A stretch of DNA of 64,000 nucleotides. It comes from Candidatus Tisiphia endosymbiont of Beris chalybata (lineage in GTDB: Bacteria > Pseudomonadota > Alphaproteobacteria > Rickettsiales > Rickettsiaceae). Of this stretch, positions 37,097 to 46,646 are shown in pieces. The position numbers were made by a program, and so were the translations under genes. The stretch is from NCBI RefSeq assembly GCF_964026555.1, contig NZ_OZ032159.1, forward strand, positions 248,001 to 312,000. Reading direction: 5' to 3'. The notes under the pieces were generated by a model, which was given only the letters and a program-made list of their open reading frames with translations, did not search any database and had not been told where the DNA came from. How positions within the stretch are numbered: position 1 is the stretch's first letter; each line of letters opens with the position of its first letter.

Positions 37097-38044
37097 ATGG
37101 AATTTATAGATCAGTTCCTTGAAATGATGGTCGCTGAACGCGGTATAGCTAATAATTCGTTAGTGAGTTATAAAACTGATCTAATAGATTTTCAGAAATT
37201 TTTAGTAATAAAAAATCTACAAGAGTCGCATGTGCAGACAGGGGATATAAGGGTATTAGTAGAATATTTGGTTACAAAAGGATTACAAGCACGATCAGTA
37301 AACCGTAAAATATCTGCGATAAAAAGTTATTATGAATTTTTAATTAGTGAAAAATATATAGACTATAACCCTTGCTTAACGATCGATCTTCCGCAATATC
37401 AAGTGTTATTACCTACTATTTTATCCATTGAAGAAATTAAAACTCTGCTTTTATATTGTAATAGGGATAAATCTAATAATGCTATACGCCTAAAGGCGAT
37501 GGTCCATTTATTATATGCAAGCGGAATCCGAGTATCAGAATTAGTCAGTATAAAATTAGCTAATATTTTAGTCAATCAGCTATCTTGCGATATTAGAAAA
37601 GTCTTTGCCATAACTGGCAAAGGTAATAAAGAGCGTATGGTAGTTATTAATCCTCAGGCTATAGCAAGCTTACAAAACTACTTAGCGGTACGTGATAAAT
37701 TTATAAATATCAAATGTAAAAATAGCCAGGCATATTTATTTCCTTCTACCTCCGCTAGTGGGCATATGACGAGGCAAAATTTTGCTCTTTTATTAAAGCA
37801 AGTATCGCTGCAGGCGGGTTTAAATCCCGATAATATTTCTCCTCATAAAATACGCCATAGTTTTGCTAGTCATTTATTAGAAGGGGGAGCTGATCTACGG
37901 GTAATTCAAGAATTACTTGGCCATGCAGATATTAGCAGTACCCAAATATATACGCATGTACAAGCTAAACACTTAAAACAGGCAGTAGATTTGCACCCTC
38001 TGGCCAATAAAAGAGCTAAATATGATGTAAATAACTGTCTCTAA
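37097..38044 (+). CDS. xerD: Tyrosine recombinase XerD
   Basis: Chromosome dimer resolution at dif, with XerC and FtsK. Product of 315 residues from the ATG at 37097, starting [20 protein letters not shown], which matches XerD better than XerC. Core-binding domain at residues 1-85; the catalytic domain has the Arg in [12 protein letters not shown], the Lys in [39 protein letters not shown] with the nucleophilic tyrosine. The frame is open upstream through tRNA-Cys, which is not coding. Although next to a tRNA, it is housekeeping in type and not an island integrase. Confidence 0.92.
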   Translation: MEFIDQFLEMMVAERGIANNSLVSYKTDLIDFQKFLVIKNLQESHVQTGDIRVLVEYLVTKGLQARSVNRKISAIKSYYEFLISEKYIDYNPCLTIDLPQYQVLLPTILSIEEIKTLLLYCNRDKSNNAIRLKAMVHLLYASGIRVSELVSIKLANILVNQLSCDIRKVFAITGKGNKERMVVINPQAIASLQNYLAVRDKFINIKCKNSQAYLFPSTSASGHMTRQNFALLLKQVSLQAGLNPDNISPHKIRHSFASHLLEGGADLRVIQELLGHADISSTQIYTHVQAKHLKQAVDLHPLANKRAKYDVNNCL

Positions 38045-38067
38045 ATTGGCATGATTTAACTTGCCTG

Positions 38068-38874
38068 CTATATAATATTATATATAGGCTGCGCTCCATT
38101 ATCGCTCCTAACACCAAATTCACCTGAGTTGACTATATTGAAATATGATATAAAATTTAAATACCGATTTAACATAAAACCGTGGTGCTTGAGCCATAAC
38201 TTAGCAGATTTATAATTGGGATAAATTGTTTCTACTAACTTCCAGAAACGTGAGCTGTGGTTCATTTCTGCTATGTGGCACACTTCGTGAACTATGACAT
38301 ATTCTAAAATTTCTCTAGGCGCAAAGATGAGCCGCCAGCTAAACGATAAGACCCCCTTGCTATTACAGCTGCCCCATTTACTACTACTATTTGTAAGTTT
38401 AATTTTAGTAAATTGTAAGTTATGTTGTTTACTTAATAACGTAGCTGCTTTAGTTATTTCCAATAATAGCTTTTCTTGTAAAAATTTTATTAAAATATTG
38501 TTATATTGAGCTAAAATAGAATATACTAGAATGGTATTTTGATTGATTTCAACTTTGTTACATACAGATTTATGGATTTGCAGCGAATATTTTTCTCCTA
38601 AGATCGGGATCGTATGTGGGTCTAGCGGCTCCCTTGGAGAAAATTGTAACAATTTTTGTCTTATCCATTGTTCTTTTGTTAGAAGAAAATTATATCCGGC
38701 ATTAAGTTTGCTATTAGGCACGACTAATTCTGCGCCTTTATTATTGATCCTAATGGCAATATTTTTAGCTTTATTGCTGTATCTTATGGGGACTTGAATA
38801 GGAGCACCGTGTCGCTCTAAAGTAATCAAGTTTGGTATTAATTTTTGGGGATGCTCCATAGTAAATAATTTCAT
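38068..38874 (-). CDS. YgjP-type (SprT/M48-like) metalloprotease with palindrome-encoded tail
   Basis: Zinc metalloprotease of the DUF45/YgjP family. The active-site helix is YVIVHEVCHIAEMNHSSRFW, with HEVCH at about residues 195-199, then YPNYKSAKLWLKHHG. The usual fold segment SSKWGSCNSKGVLSFSWRLI is present. The natural protein probably ends near residue 245. The last 22 residues (IVNSGEFGVRSDNGAQPIYN and two more) are encoded by a partial family K palindrome inserted at the 3' end, and match the peptide found in the ankyrin and autotransporter genes. Confidence 0.88.
   Translation of the reverse strand: MKLFTMEHPQKLIPNLITLERHGAPIQVPIRYSNKAKNIAIRINNKGAELVVPNSKLNAGYNFLLTKEQWIRQKLLQFSPREPLDPHTIPILGEKYSLQIHKSVCNKVEINQNTILVYSILAQYNNILIKFLQEKLLLEITKAATLLSKQHNLQFTKIKLTNSSSKWGSCNSKGVLSFSWRLIFAPREILEYVIVHEVCHIAEMNHSSRFWKLVETIYPNYKSAKLWLKHHGFMLNRYLNFISYFNIVNSGEFGVRSDNGAQPIYNII
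38081..38137. repeat. Palindrome family K, partial, at the end of the YgjP gene
   Basis: Right arm only, CTCCTAACACCAAATTCACC and TTGACTATA. It supplies about 20 codons and the stop of the protease gene. Confidence 0.8.
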
Positions 38875-39000
38875 GCAGGTTGCCGCTTAAAGTACTATTT
38901 TCTATTATGTTTTCAGCGAAAATATAGCTATTAAGTCTTCACTCTTTATAGAACTTAATAACGCAAGATTTCCAATATAAGCTTAACCTTAAGAGGCAAT

Positions 39001-39570
39001 ATGATAAAGACAGCTTTCATTGTACTAGATGTGATTAATGGTATTACTGAAAGTGCTCAATTTAAACCATATCTAACCAAATATAAAGTAATCTCTAAAA
39101 TCAATCAATTACTTAACCATTGCCGCAAAGAAAAACATCTTATTATTTTTGTTAAAATAGGTTTTAGTGATCACTATTATGAATTAGGGCACCGCTCACC
39201 GTTGTTCATACATAATAAAAAGAATAGCTTATTAAAATTAAGTGATAATAGTACTGCTTTCAGTGCAGAGCTCGATTATCGTCCGCAGGATTTAGTAGTT
39301 ATAAAACACCGAATTAATGCGTTTTATTCCACAACCTTAGAAGCAATTTTAAACGCTAATGAAATTAATCATCTTATTTTAGCGGGTGTTTCTACTAATT
39401 TAGCGGTTGAGGGAACTGCCAGAGATGCTCATGACCGTAACTATAAAGTAACTATAGCAAGTGATGCTTGCGCTAGTAATAGTGAAGAACACCAACAGAA
39501 TGCACTGTCAATTTTAAAAATGATTAGTGAAGTAAAAACAGTTGATGAAATATGTTTAATCTCAAATTAA
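39001..39570 (+). CDS. Isochorismatase-fold hydrolase lacking the catalytic cysteine
   Basis: Member of the cysteine hydrolase/isochorismatase superfamily, 189 residues. The first aspartate (FIVLDVINGI, Asp10) and the lysine (LVVIKHRINAFYST, about 101) of the catalytic triad are present. Where the nucleophilic Cys usually stands (GVxTNxCVE) this protein has AGVSTNLAVEGTARDAHDRN, with Ala at about residue 135. So it is either catalytically different or inactive; similar Ala forms are known in the superfamily. RBS GAGGCAAT precedes the ATG. Confidence 0.85.
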   Translation: MIKTAFIVLDVINGITESAQFKPYLTKYKVISKINQLLNHCRKEKHLIIFVKIGFSDHYYELGHRSPLFIHNKKNSLLKLSDNSTAFSAELDYRPQDLVVIKHRINAFYSTTLEAILNANEINHLILAGVSTNLAVEGTARDAHDRNYKVTIASDACASNSEEHQQNALSILKMISEVKTVDEICLISN

Positions 39571-39610
39571 TTTAGAAGAGGAATAAGAATGAATTATTCT
39601 CCTTGCACAC

Positions 39611-39731
39611 TATACTCGCTGAACTTCAAGAATTGGCGTCGTCGTGTCTAAGACTGCGCTCCTCACGTACTAATATGTACGCTGCACTGCTCGACTTTGA
39701 CCCTCCTTGCTCTTCTTGAAGTTGATTCTAT
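39611..39731. repeat. Palindrome family B', intact
   Basis: About 121 bp: TATACTCGCTGAACTTCAAGAA ... CTCTTCTTGAAGTTGATTCTATC with core CTCACGTACTAATATGTACGCTGC. It lies between the isochorismatase-like gene and comM, where no other gene is seen (39571-39836). Confidence 0.8.
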
Positions 39732-39836
39732 CGTCTACCACCTCTTCATTTATGAACACTATACTCTTGCGCCTTCAAGAGTTGTTGCTTCGAAAGGAGT
39801 CTATTGAATTTCCTAATACGTCAAACATACGACAAT

Positions 39837-41345
39837 CTACATTTTTCGGTAATTTAAAGCTTCGGCAATATGTATTTTATAAACATTTCTAGAGCTATCA
39901 AGGTCAGCTATAGTGCGTGCAACTCTTAAAGTCCTATTATAAGCTCGCATAGATATACGAAATTTTGTAGCGGCTTCATTCAATAAATCTTTCCCCTCAT
40001 CAACAGGTAGCGCGTATTCTATAAGTAACTGCCCATCTAGACGATTATTTGTTTTAATATTATATCCTTCGTACCTGGCGAGTTGCATTTCTCGCGCTTG
40101 TTCCACTCGCGCAGCTATTTGCTTGGAACTCTCGATTCCTTGGGTGTCTATTAAATGATAATTATAGGCATCGCTTGATCCTACTTCTATATGCAGATCA
40201 AATCGGTCCATAATAGGGCCAGAAATTTTCATTTGATAATCACTCCCACATTTAGGCGCTTTAGAACAAGCCTTGTATGGATCGCTTAAATAACCGCATT
40301 TGCAAGGATTCATGGCCGCTATTAATTGAAAGTTAGCGGGGTATTTAATATGAGAGTTCGCTCTAGCTATTAATATTTCTCCAGTTTCAATTGGTTGTCT
40401 TAAAGACTCTATAACATTTGACGGAAATTCTGGTAATTCATCAAGAAATAATACTCCATTATGTGCTAACGAAATCTCTCCAGGCTTTACTTTTTTGCCA
40501 ATACCGCCCCCTACCATAGCCGCTGTGGAACATGAATGATGGGGAGCACGAAATGGTCGTGTTCGGGTTAATTTGCCATTTTCTAATTTCCCAGCAATAC
40601 TTGCTATAGTACTGCATTCTAATATTTCTTCGGGGCCCATTTTAGGTAATATACCAGCTATACGTTGGGCGAGCATAGATTTACCTGTGCCAGGGGGGCC
40701 AAACATCAGTACACTATGACTGCCTGCTGCTGCTATTTCTAATGCTCTTTTAGCTATTTTTTGACCCTTGATATCTTTAAAATCTAGATAATTTATTTCA
40801 GTACTGTCGATCTCCAATTCAGGAGCAGACAATATTTGGGTACCTTTAAAATGATTTACTAACTCAATTAAATTCTGAGCCACTAATATACTATTATTAC
40901 CAGACCAAGCTGCTTCTGCTCCGTTAGCTTTGGAACATATCAGCCCTTTCCCGCGTGCAGTTGCCCCAACAGCCGCAGGTAAGGCACCAATTACCGGTAA
41001 AATGGCGCCATCTAGTGATAACTCTCCTATTACCAGATATTCCCGTATTTCTTCACTAGGTAAAATATTCATGCTGCTTAATATTGCGCACGCAATAGCA
41101 AGATCAAAGTGACTTCCTTCTTTTATCAGGTCAGCAGGCGCAAGATTTATAAGTATTTTTTTGGTTGGCAAGGCTAGGCCTATTGAAGAAAGAGCAGCCC
41201 TAACTCTTTCTTTTGATTCGGCAATAGTCTTATCCGCAAGCCCTACAATAGTAAAACTAGGAATTCCTGGAGATATTTGTACTTGTACATCAACATCAAT
41301 TATATCTATACCACTAAAGGTTAAACTTCCAAGGTGTACTACCAT
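39837..41345 (-). CDS. comM: YifB/ComM-family AAA+ ATPase
   Basis: Mg-chelatase-like AAA+ protein; ComM is a hexameric branch-migration helicase in natural transformation. The 502-residue product has the N-terminal ChlI domain (IDVDVQVQISPGIPSFTIVG, LANKI-like NLAPADLIKEGSHFDLAIA), Walker A in MFGPPGTGKSMLAQRI, Walker B in GVLFLDELPEF, the zinc-finger-like MNPCKCGYLSDPYKAC and the C-terminal helical domain YNRTLRVARTIADLDSS. Full length, hence likely functional. It is 21 bp downstream of hslU in the same direction. Confidence 0.93.
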   Translation of the reverse strand: MVVHLGSLTFSGIDIIDVDVQVQISPGIPSFTIVGLADKTIAESKERVRAALSSIGLALPTKKILINLAPADLIKEGSHFDLAIACAILSSMNILPSEEIREYLVIGELSLDGAILPVIGALPAAVGATARGKGLICSKANGAEAAWSGNNSILVAQNLIELVNHFKGTQILSAPELEIDSTEINYLDFKDIKGQKIAKRALEIAAAGSHSVLMFGPPGTGKSMLAQRIAGILPKMGPEEILECSTIASIAGKLENGKLTRTRPFRAPHHSCSTAAMVGGGIGKKVKPGEISLAHNGVLFLDELPEFPSNVIESLRQPIETGEILIARANSHIKYPANFQLIAAMNPCKCGYLSDPYKACSKAPKCGSDYQMKISGPIMDRFDLHIEVGSSDAYNYHLIDTQGIESSKQIAARVEQAREMQLARYEGYNIKTNNRLDGQLLIEYALPVDEGKDLLNEAATKFRISMRAYNRTLRVARTIADLDSSRNVYKIHIAEALNYRKM

Positions 41346-41366
41346 TTATAACTTACAATTTTAAGT

Positions 41367-42707
41367 TTACAGAATAAATTTTATAAGATCAATATTTTGT
41401 ACAATTTTTGATAGCTGCTTGTCTACAAAATTTTCATCAATAGTTATCTTTTTTTCTTCTGTATCGCTGGCATTGAAACTTATATCTTCCAATAAATTTT
41501 CTAAAATAGTATGTAATCTTCGGGCTCCAATATCTTCTACCTCGGAATTCACATTAGTGGCATAATCAGCAATTTTCTCTATCGCTGCTTGGTCGAATAG
41601 TAACTCTAAACCTTCGGTGGCCATTAAAGCGGAATATTGCTTTATTAAACTTGCTTCAGGTTCAATTAAAATCTTAATCATATCCTCTTTGGTTAGAGAA
41701 TTTAATTCAACTCTAATAGGTAATCTGCCCTGTAATTCGGGTAATAAGTCAGAAGGCTTTGATAGGTGAAAAGCCCCCGAAGCTATAAATAAAATATGCG
41801 CTGTCTCTACTGGGCCATATTTAGTATTAACAGTGGTACCTTCAATTAATGGCAACAAATCCCTTTGGACACCTTCTCGGCTGATTTCTGAGCTTTTTCC
41901 TTCAGATTTGGAAGTAATTTTATCTATTTCATCTAAAAATACTATTCCATCATTTTCTACTAGCTGTATGGCGTCTTGAGTAATTTTTTCTATATCAATC
42001 ATTTTTTCTGATTCTTCAGCTGTAATAATTGCCATAGCATCTTTAACCAGAATTTTTTTGTTTTTTGTTTTAGTCCCTCCTATAGCTTTACCAAGCATAT
42101 CAGAAATATTTACGACTCCCATAGCGGCTCCTGGCATCCCAGGAATTTCGAAATTAGTGTTGCCAAATATATTGCTTGTATCTGCTATAGTGATCTCAAT
42201 TTCAGTATGATCTAATTCCCCTTTTTCTAATTTTTCTTTAAATTTTTCTCTAGTTTCACTTGTTGCAGTTTTGCCAACTAATGCATCTAAAACCCTTTCA
42301 ATCATCTTGAGGTTAGCATTACTAACTACTTCTTTTTTAGCATTAGTTTTTTGAATACTAACAGCTATTTCCACCAGATCTCTTATTATAGATTCTACGT
42401 CCCTTCCGACATAACCTACTTCTGTAAATTTAGTAGCTTCAATTTTAAGGAAAGGAGAACCCGCAAGCTTAGCAAGACGTCTAGCAATTTCCGTTTTACC
42501 AACCCCAGTAGGACCAATCATTAGAATATTTTTGGGAACAATTTCTTCCCTAAGAGGTTCACTGACATTTTTTCGCCTATAGCGATTTCTCAGAGCAATT
42601 GCCACGGCTTTTTTAGCTTTATTCTGCCCTACAATAAATCTGTTCAGCTCTTCTACAATTTTACTTGGAGTTAACCCCATAGACTCTTTTTTTGTATTAA
42701 TATTCAT
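41367..42707 (-). CDS. hslU: ATP-dependent protease ATPase subunit HslU
   Basis: AAA+ unfoldase that feeds substrates to HslV. The 446-residue product has [28 protein letters not shown], Walker A in [34 protein letters not shown], the intermediate domain, Walker B in [12 protein letters not shown], and [15 protein letters not shown]. Its start overlaps the hslV stop by 4 bp (ATGA), so the two are translationally coupled. It ends ...LIKFIL, like HslU C-termini that insert into HslV. Confidence 0.96.
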   Translation of the reverse strand: MNINTKKESMGLTPSKIVEELNRFIVGQNKAKKAVAIALRNRYRRKNVSEPLREEIVPKNILMIGPTGVGKTEIARRLAKLAGSPFLKIEATKFTEVGYVGRDVESIIRDLVEIAVSIQKTNAKKEVVSNANLKMIERVLDALVGKTATSETREKFKEKLEKGELDHTEIEITIADTSNIFGNTNFEIPGMPGAAMGVVNISDMLGKAIGGTKTKNKKILVKDAMAIITAEESEKMIDIEKITQDAIQLVENDGIVFLDEIDKITSKSEGKSSEISREGVQRDLLPLIEGTTVNTKYGPVETAHILFIASGAFHLSKPSDLLPELQGRLPIRVELNSLTKEDMIKILIEPEASLIKQYSALMATEGLELLFDQAAIEKIADYATNVNSEVEDIGARRLHTILENLLEDISFNASDTEEKKITIDENFVDKQLSKIVQNIDLIKFIL

Positions 42708-43264
42708 ATAACTTTTTCTAAAATAATATTATGGTTCGAGAAGACACAAATATCTGCCGCAATCTGCATTGATTTTAAGGCAATTTCTTCTGCTGTTAAA
42801 TCATTGTTATAGGACATTATTCCTCTAGCAGCTGCAAGCGCATATGAGCCACCAGATCCTATAGCTGCCTCGTTTCCATCTGGCTCAATTACATCTCCGT
42901 TACCTGTAAGAATTAGAATATTTTTTTGATCTGCTACTATCATCATTGCTTCTAATTTACGTAGATATTTATCACTACGCCAATCTTTTGCTAGTTCTAC
43001 AGCACTTCTAAGAAGATGATAAGAATATTTGTCTAATTTTGCTTCTAATTTTTCAAATAAAGTTAGTGCATCTGCAGTAGAGCCGGCAAAACCAGCAATG
43101 ATACTATTATTACACATCGTTCTTAATTTTTTGGCGGTGGACTTTAAAATTGTATTACCATGTGAAACCTGACCATCGGCTGCAATTACCACGTTGTCAT
43201 TTTTTCTTATACAAAGTATAGTGGTTCCATGTAGTGCGTATGTTTTTGATAAGATATCTAGCAT
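42704..43264 (-). CDS. hslV: ATP-dependent protease peptidase subunit HslV
   Basis: Threonine protease core of the HslUV complex. The 186-residue protein has the propeptide end [20 protein letters not shown], in which the N-terminal nucleophilic threonine follows HG (about Thr14), plus [28 protein letters not shown] and the [15 protein letters not shown] segment. Upstream of hslU in the standard order hslV-hslU. Confidence 0.96.
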   Translation of the reverse strand: MLDILSKTYALHGTTILCIRKNDNVVIAADGQVSHGNTILKSTAKKLRTMCNNSIIAGFAGSTADALTLFEKLEAKLDKYSYHLLRSAVELAKDWRSDKYLRKLEAMMIVADQKNILILTGNGDVIEPDGNEAAIGSGGSYALAAARGIMSYNNDLTAEEIALKSMQIAADICVFSNHNIILEKVI

Positions 43265-43460
43265 AATGATTTTTTAAATATTGATATTTGTCTAGTAATT
43301 AATATTATATGTAGAGATAATCAATTGATACCAATTAGATACTTTCTGCTTCTTGGTGCTATTTACTATTTCTGCTAATTAGCGGATTGATATCTAATTT
43401 ACGGCATTTACTACTTATACTCTAAGTAATAACTTAATATCACAATTACAAGATTTGGCT

Positions 43461-43814
43461 ATGAATATTTATTCAATATATGTTAATCCACAAAAAAAAG
43501 ATAATAATTGTATAATTATTAAGCAAGGTGTTTCTCTATTTGCAGCAATTTTCAATGTTGGCTGGTTACTATATCATCGAATGTGGCTATTATTAATAGT
43601 AACTTCTATTGTAGTGGTTAGCGCCTTTAGTCTAAATTGTGAGTGCATAAAGGCAGGGGTCCTAATAACTACCATGTTGATATTTGGTTTTTGTAGTACC
43701 GATATACGGGAATATGATTTAGAAAGAAAAAAATATCTATTACAGGATATAATATTAGCTAATTCTGAAATGGAAGCAGAATTAAAGTTTTTAGAGCGGG
43801 TAACCCATCAATAG
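43461..43814 (+). CDS. DUF2628-type small membrane protein
   Basis: 117 residues from the ATG at 43461. It begins NIYSIYVNPQKKD, followed by a DUF2628-like core: basic loop IIKQGVSLFAAIFNVGWLL with two to three hydrophobic segments and a soluble C-terminus. The function of the family is unknown. Its stop codon TAG is formed exactly at the junction with a palindrome (AAT|AGGCTTCC), so the original C-terminus may have differed. Confidence 0.7.
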   Translation: MNIYSIYVNPQKKDNNCIIIKQGVSLFAAIFNVGWLLYHRMWLLLIVTSIVVVSAFSLNCECIKAGVLITTMLIFGFCSTDIREYDLERKKYLLQDIILANSEMEAELKFLERVTHQ

Positions 43815-43900
43815 GCTTCCTGCATAAGTCGAAAAAGCTCGGGGTTTTTAGGGAAAACGAAGCCGAGCCGAGCGCCGTACATAGACGTATAAAGTAGGAG
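43813..43900. repeat. Palindrome family A', partial
   Basis: AGGCTTCCTGCATAAGTCGAAAAAG ... GAGCGCCGTACATAGACGTA; the right half is missing. It lies between the DUF2628 gene and the HIT gene and supplies the stop of the former. Confidence 0.7.
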
Positions 43901-43909
43901 AAAGTAAAT

Positions 43910-44263
43910 ATGTATGATAACAATAATATTTTTACAAAAATTATTAATAAATCTGCACCAGCACAAATAATCTATGAAGATGCTAATATAATAGCATTTA
44001 ATGATATTAACCCTGTGGCCCCAATACACATAATAGTAATCCCTAAAAAGGAATATATGGATTATGGAGAGTTTATAAATAAAGCATCGGAAGCAGAAAT
44101 TAAAGATTATTTTAGCAAATTATTACATATTATTGAATTAGTAGGTTTAAAAGAAAAGGGATACCGTTTGATCACTAATAAGGGAGAAAAGTCAGGACAA
44201 AGTGTATTTCATTTCCATTATCATATTATTGGCGGTGGAAACTTGTCTAATTTAATCGATTAA
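43910..44263 (+). CDS. HIT-family (histidine triad) nucleotide hydrolase
   Basis: Purine nucleoside phosphoramidase-type protein of 117 residues. HIT signature QSVFHFHYHIIGGG near the C-terminus with the HxHxH triad; N-terminal NIFTKIINKSAPAQIIYEDA and DINPVAPIHIIVIPKK are typical of HinT. AGGAGAAAGTAAAT before the ATG is a good ribosome binding site. Confidence 0.94.
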   Translation: MYDNNNIFTKIINKSAPAQIIYEDANIIAFNDINPVAPIHIIVIPKKEYMDYGEFINKASEAEIKDYFSKLLHIIELVGLKEKGYRLITNKGEKSGQSVFHFHYHIIGGGNLSNLID

Positions 44264-44291
44264 TCTTGAGTATTAGAGAAGAATTTAGTAT

Positions 44292-44510
44292 ATATACTGT
44301 TCGTAAATAAAGAGTTGTATAATCTTCGCCTTTCAAGAGTTGTTTTTTTCATTTTATCAAAGTTTCGCGTGTTCACGTACTTAGTTGTACGCTGCGCGCG
44401 CTCACCCCTGGCAAATAAAATGATGGCTCTTGAAATCCATTGTGTATACGTGAGCATGTGAGTTCACAAGAAAATAAACAAACAATTCGGCAAAGTGAGT
44501 AGTATACGTA
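44292..44510. repeat. Nested palindromes (families B and L)
   Basis: The outer arms TATATACTGTTCGTAAATAA and CAAAGTGAGTAGTATACG look like B. Inside is an inverted repeat CGCCTTTCAAGAGTTGT ... GATGGCTCTTGAAATCC around TTCACGTACTTAGTTGTACGCTGCGC. Half of L is also at 21809. No gene is seen here. Confidence 0.6.
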
Positions 44511-44536
44511 TATTAGGGTAATTTATTTGGTAAGTA

Positions 44537-45550
44537 ATGGTAAAAAAATATAATGTTGCTGTAATAGGGGCGTCAGGTAATGTAGGCCGTGAAATATTAG
44601 CAATTTTAAGTGAAAGAACTTTCCCTATTAATAATATATATGCGATAGCCTCAAGTGGGTCTTATGGTAAGGAGGTGAGCTTTGGAGATAAAATCTTAAA
44701 AATTACTGATATAGATAAGATAGATTTTAGTAAAGTTGACCTTGCATTTTTTGCAGCTGGCTCTGAAATATCTAAACAATATATACCTAAAATTGCGCAG
44801 CAAGGGTGCATAATAATTGATAAGTCTTCATTTTTTAGACTTGATCCTGAAGTACCCTTAATAGTTCCAGAAGCTAATTTGATAGATTTGCAAAATTATA
44901 CTAAGAAGAATATTATAGCTAATCCAAATTGCTGTACTATTCCGATTGCGGTAGCGTTAAAACCGCTAGATAACGCTGCTGAAATTAAGAGAATAATTGT
45001 TTCCACTTATCAAGCGGTTTCTGGAGCGGGTAGGGCGGCAATGGATGAGCTATATAATCAAACGAAAGCAAAATACGCTTTTAATGATGTACAACCGCAA
45101 ATTTTTCCAAGGCAGATAGCCTTTAATTTATTTCCTCATATTGGTCATTTTAGTCAGCAAGGTTATACTACCGAAGAATTGAAGATCTCTTTGGAATTAG
45201 AAAAAATTATAGGAGTTCATGCCAAAACTACTGTAACTTGCGTTAGGGTCCCAGTATTTGTTTCTCACTCTATGTCGGTTAACGTGGAATTTCGAACGCA
45301 ACTTGAAGCGCAGGAAGCGGAAGAAATATTAAGAGAATCCGAATCTGTAAGCGTTAATTCTTATTTAAATGAAATGAAATATTCGTGCCCCGTAGATGTG
45401 GTAGGAGAAGATTTAGTATATGTTTCAAGGATACGAAAGGATTATACGCAAGAAAATACTCTTAATTTATGGATTACCTCTGATAATTTACGTAAAGGAG
45501 CGGCATTAAACGGAGTGCAAATTGCAGAAGAATTAATTAAAGGATTTTAA
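44537..45550 (+). CDS. asd: Aspartate-semialdehyde dehydrogenase
   Basis: Converts aspartyl phosphate to the semialdehyde for DAP/lysine synthesis; fits with dapD in this window. The 337-residue product has the Rossmann start [29 protein letters not shown], the active-site cysteine in [14 protein letters not shown] (about Cys132), [17 protein letters not shown] and [16 protein letters not shown]. Its stop codon shares a base with the start of the next gene. Confidence 0.95.
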   Translation: MVKKYNVAVIGASGNVGREILAILSERTFPINNIYAIASSGSYGKEVSFGDKILKITDIDKIDFSKVDLAFFAAGSEISKQYIPKIAQQGCIIIDKSSFFRLDPEVPLIVPEANLIDLQNYTKKNIIANPNCCTIPIAVALKPLDNAAEIKRIIVSTYQAVSGAGRAAMDELYNQTKAKYAFNDVQPQIFPRQIAFNLFPHIGHFSQQGYTTEELKISLELEKIIGVHAKTTVTCVRVPVFVSHSMSVNVEFRTQLEAQEAEEILRESESVSVNSYLNEMKYSCPVDVVGEDLVYVSRIRKDYTQENTLNLWITSDNLRKGAALNGVQIAEELIKGF

Positions 45551-46515
45551 TGCATATTATAGAAGCACTTCGTCACAAAATAGAAAGTACGGAAGCAAAG
45601 TTTATCTCTTTGAAGTACCTAGGTAGGGAAGGGGGGTTACGGCAAATTGATATTGCGGTAAGAAATTTAGTGATATTAGAAGATTGCATATTAGTAAATA
45701 ATATAAAATTACGACCAATTAGTGAGCTGTGCTTTGTTGATCCTTTTCGCAGCTATGTCACTTTATTTTGTTTATGTGATAATTTAAGTGAGCAATATAA
45801 CCCACGTCTTTTTTTACAAGAGATTATATTAGGTAATAATGATGTTAATAGTATTGGATTTGAATTAGGAATTAATTTTTTTATTGTTAATAAATCTGAA
45901 AATATCGTGGTTAAAGAGCATCAATTAATAAATTATCAAAACCAGGTTGAGCCGTACGACCAATTAGCAAATTTACGTGCTGAAATACTTGATATTCTTG
46001 AAAAAATTGGCATCCCTACAATTTGCCACTATCATGCTCACGACTTCTCTAGCTGCTCTATTATTATTAAAGCGCATAACTTCCTTAATGTAGCAGATTA
46101 TTTAGTAATTACTAATTTTATCATTCAGAACGTTGCGGAGTCCTATGGAAAAATAGCGTATTTCTTAAATGATTTAAAAAATGATTTATATTTGGTATTT
46201 TCGGAGCAGGAAGACAATAAAAAACTTGCTACCGCAATTATTTCCAATATAATTCATAATTTAGAAAATAGTGCTAATAATGGGTATTTTGTAAATCAGG
46301 TAATGCAATATTCGCGGGAAGGAATGAATGGCAGGCAAATAGGCTCTGATGATTACCATCGTGCACCGCAAAATTCCCACAAGCTACATTTAAAATTACG
46401 GCAGGCTATCAATCCTTATCTTGCCATGTCTTATTTAATAGTTTATGGTTTTGATAATCAACTGATAGGTAAGCCTTCGGAAGAAATATTGGCTTCTTAT
46501 TTTAAGGTCAGTTGA
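45550..46515 (+). CDS. Degenerate glutamine-synthetase-like protein
   Basis: 321 residues that align by eye with type I glutamine synthetase over most of its length: EAKFISLKYLGREGGLRQID (for the kyvDLrFtD...Gk region), ELCFVDPFRSYVTLFCLCDN (DPF and CD), YNPRLF (DPR), a segment at the EPEFFLF position reading GFELGINFFIV, ESYGKIAYFLND (GKTATFMPKP) and INPYLAMSYLIVYGFDN (NPYLa..aLLaAGLDG). Active-site motifs are eroded: the MHCH-type motif, the adenylylation-loop tyrosine region and most metal-binding glutamates are not recognisable, and the length is about 70%. It is probably a pseudoenzyme or a gene in decay that is still open. It overlaps asd by one base. Confidence 0.72.
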   Translation: MHIIEALRHKIESTEAKFISLKYLGREGGLRQIDIAVRNLVILEDCILVNNIKLRPISELCFVDPFRSYVTLFCLCDNLSEQYNPRLFLQEIILGNNDVNSIGFELGINFFIVNKSENIVVKEHQLINYQNQVEPYDQLANLRAEILDILEKIGIPTICHYHAHDFSSCSIIIKAHNFLNVADYLVITNFIIQNVAESYGKIAYFLNDLKNDLYLVFSEQEDNKKLATAIISNIIHNLENSANNGYFVNQVMQYSREGMNGRQIGSDDYHRAPQNSHKLHLKLRQAINPYLAMSYLIVYGFDNQLIGKPSEEILASYFKVS

Positions 46516-46646
46516 GAAGAAGATATATATATTAATTGAACTAACAAATAATTGTTGTAGTCTAGGTTGTATTTGAGTAAAAAAATTGGTATATATTAAC
46601 CTAATAATCTTGCATTCGAATTAAAGTACAAATATATAACGGTAAT

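Noticed and set aside
36993..38044. tRNA-Cys plus recombinase as an integrated island boundary
   Set aside because: The recombinase is XerD-like housekeeping type and no direct repeat of the tRNA 3' end was noticed nearby.
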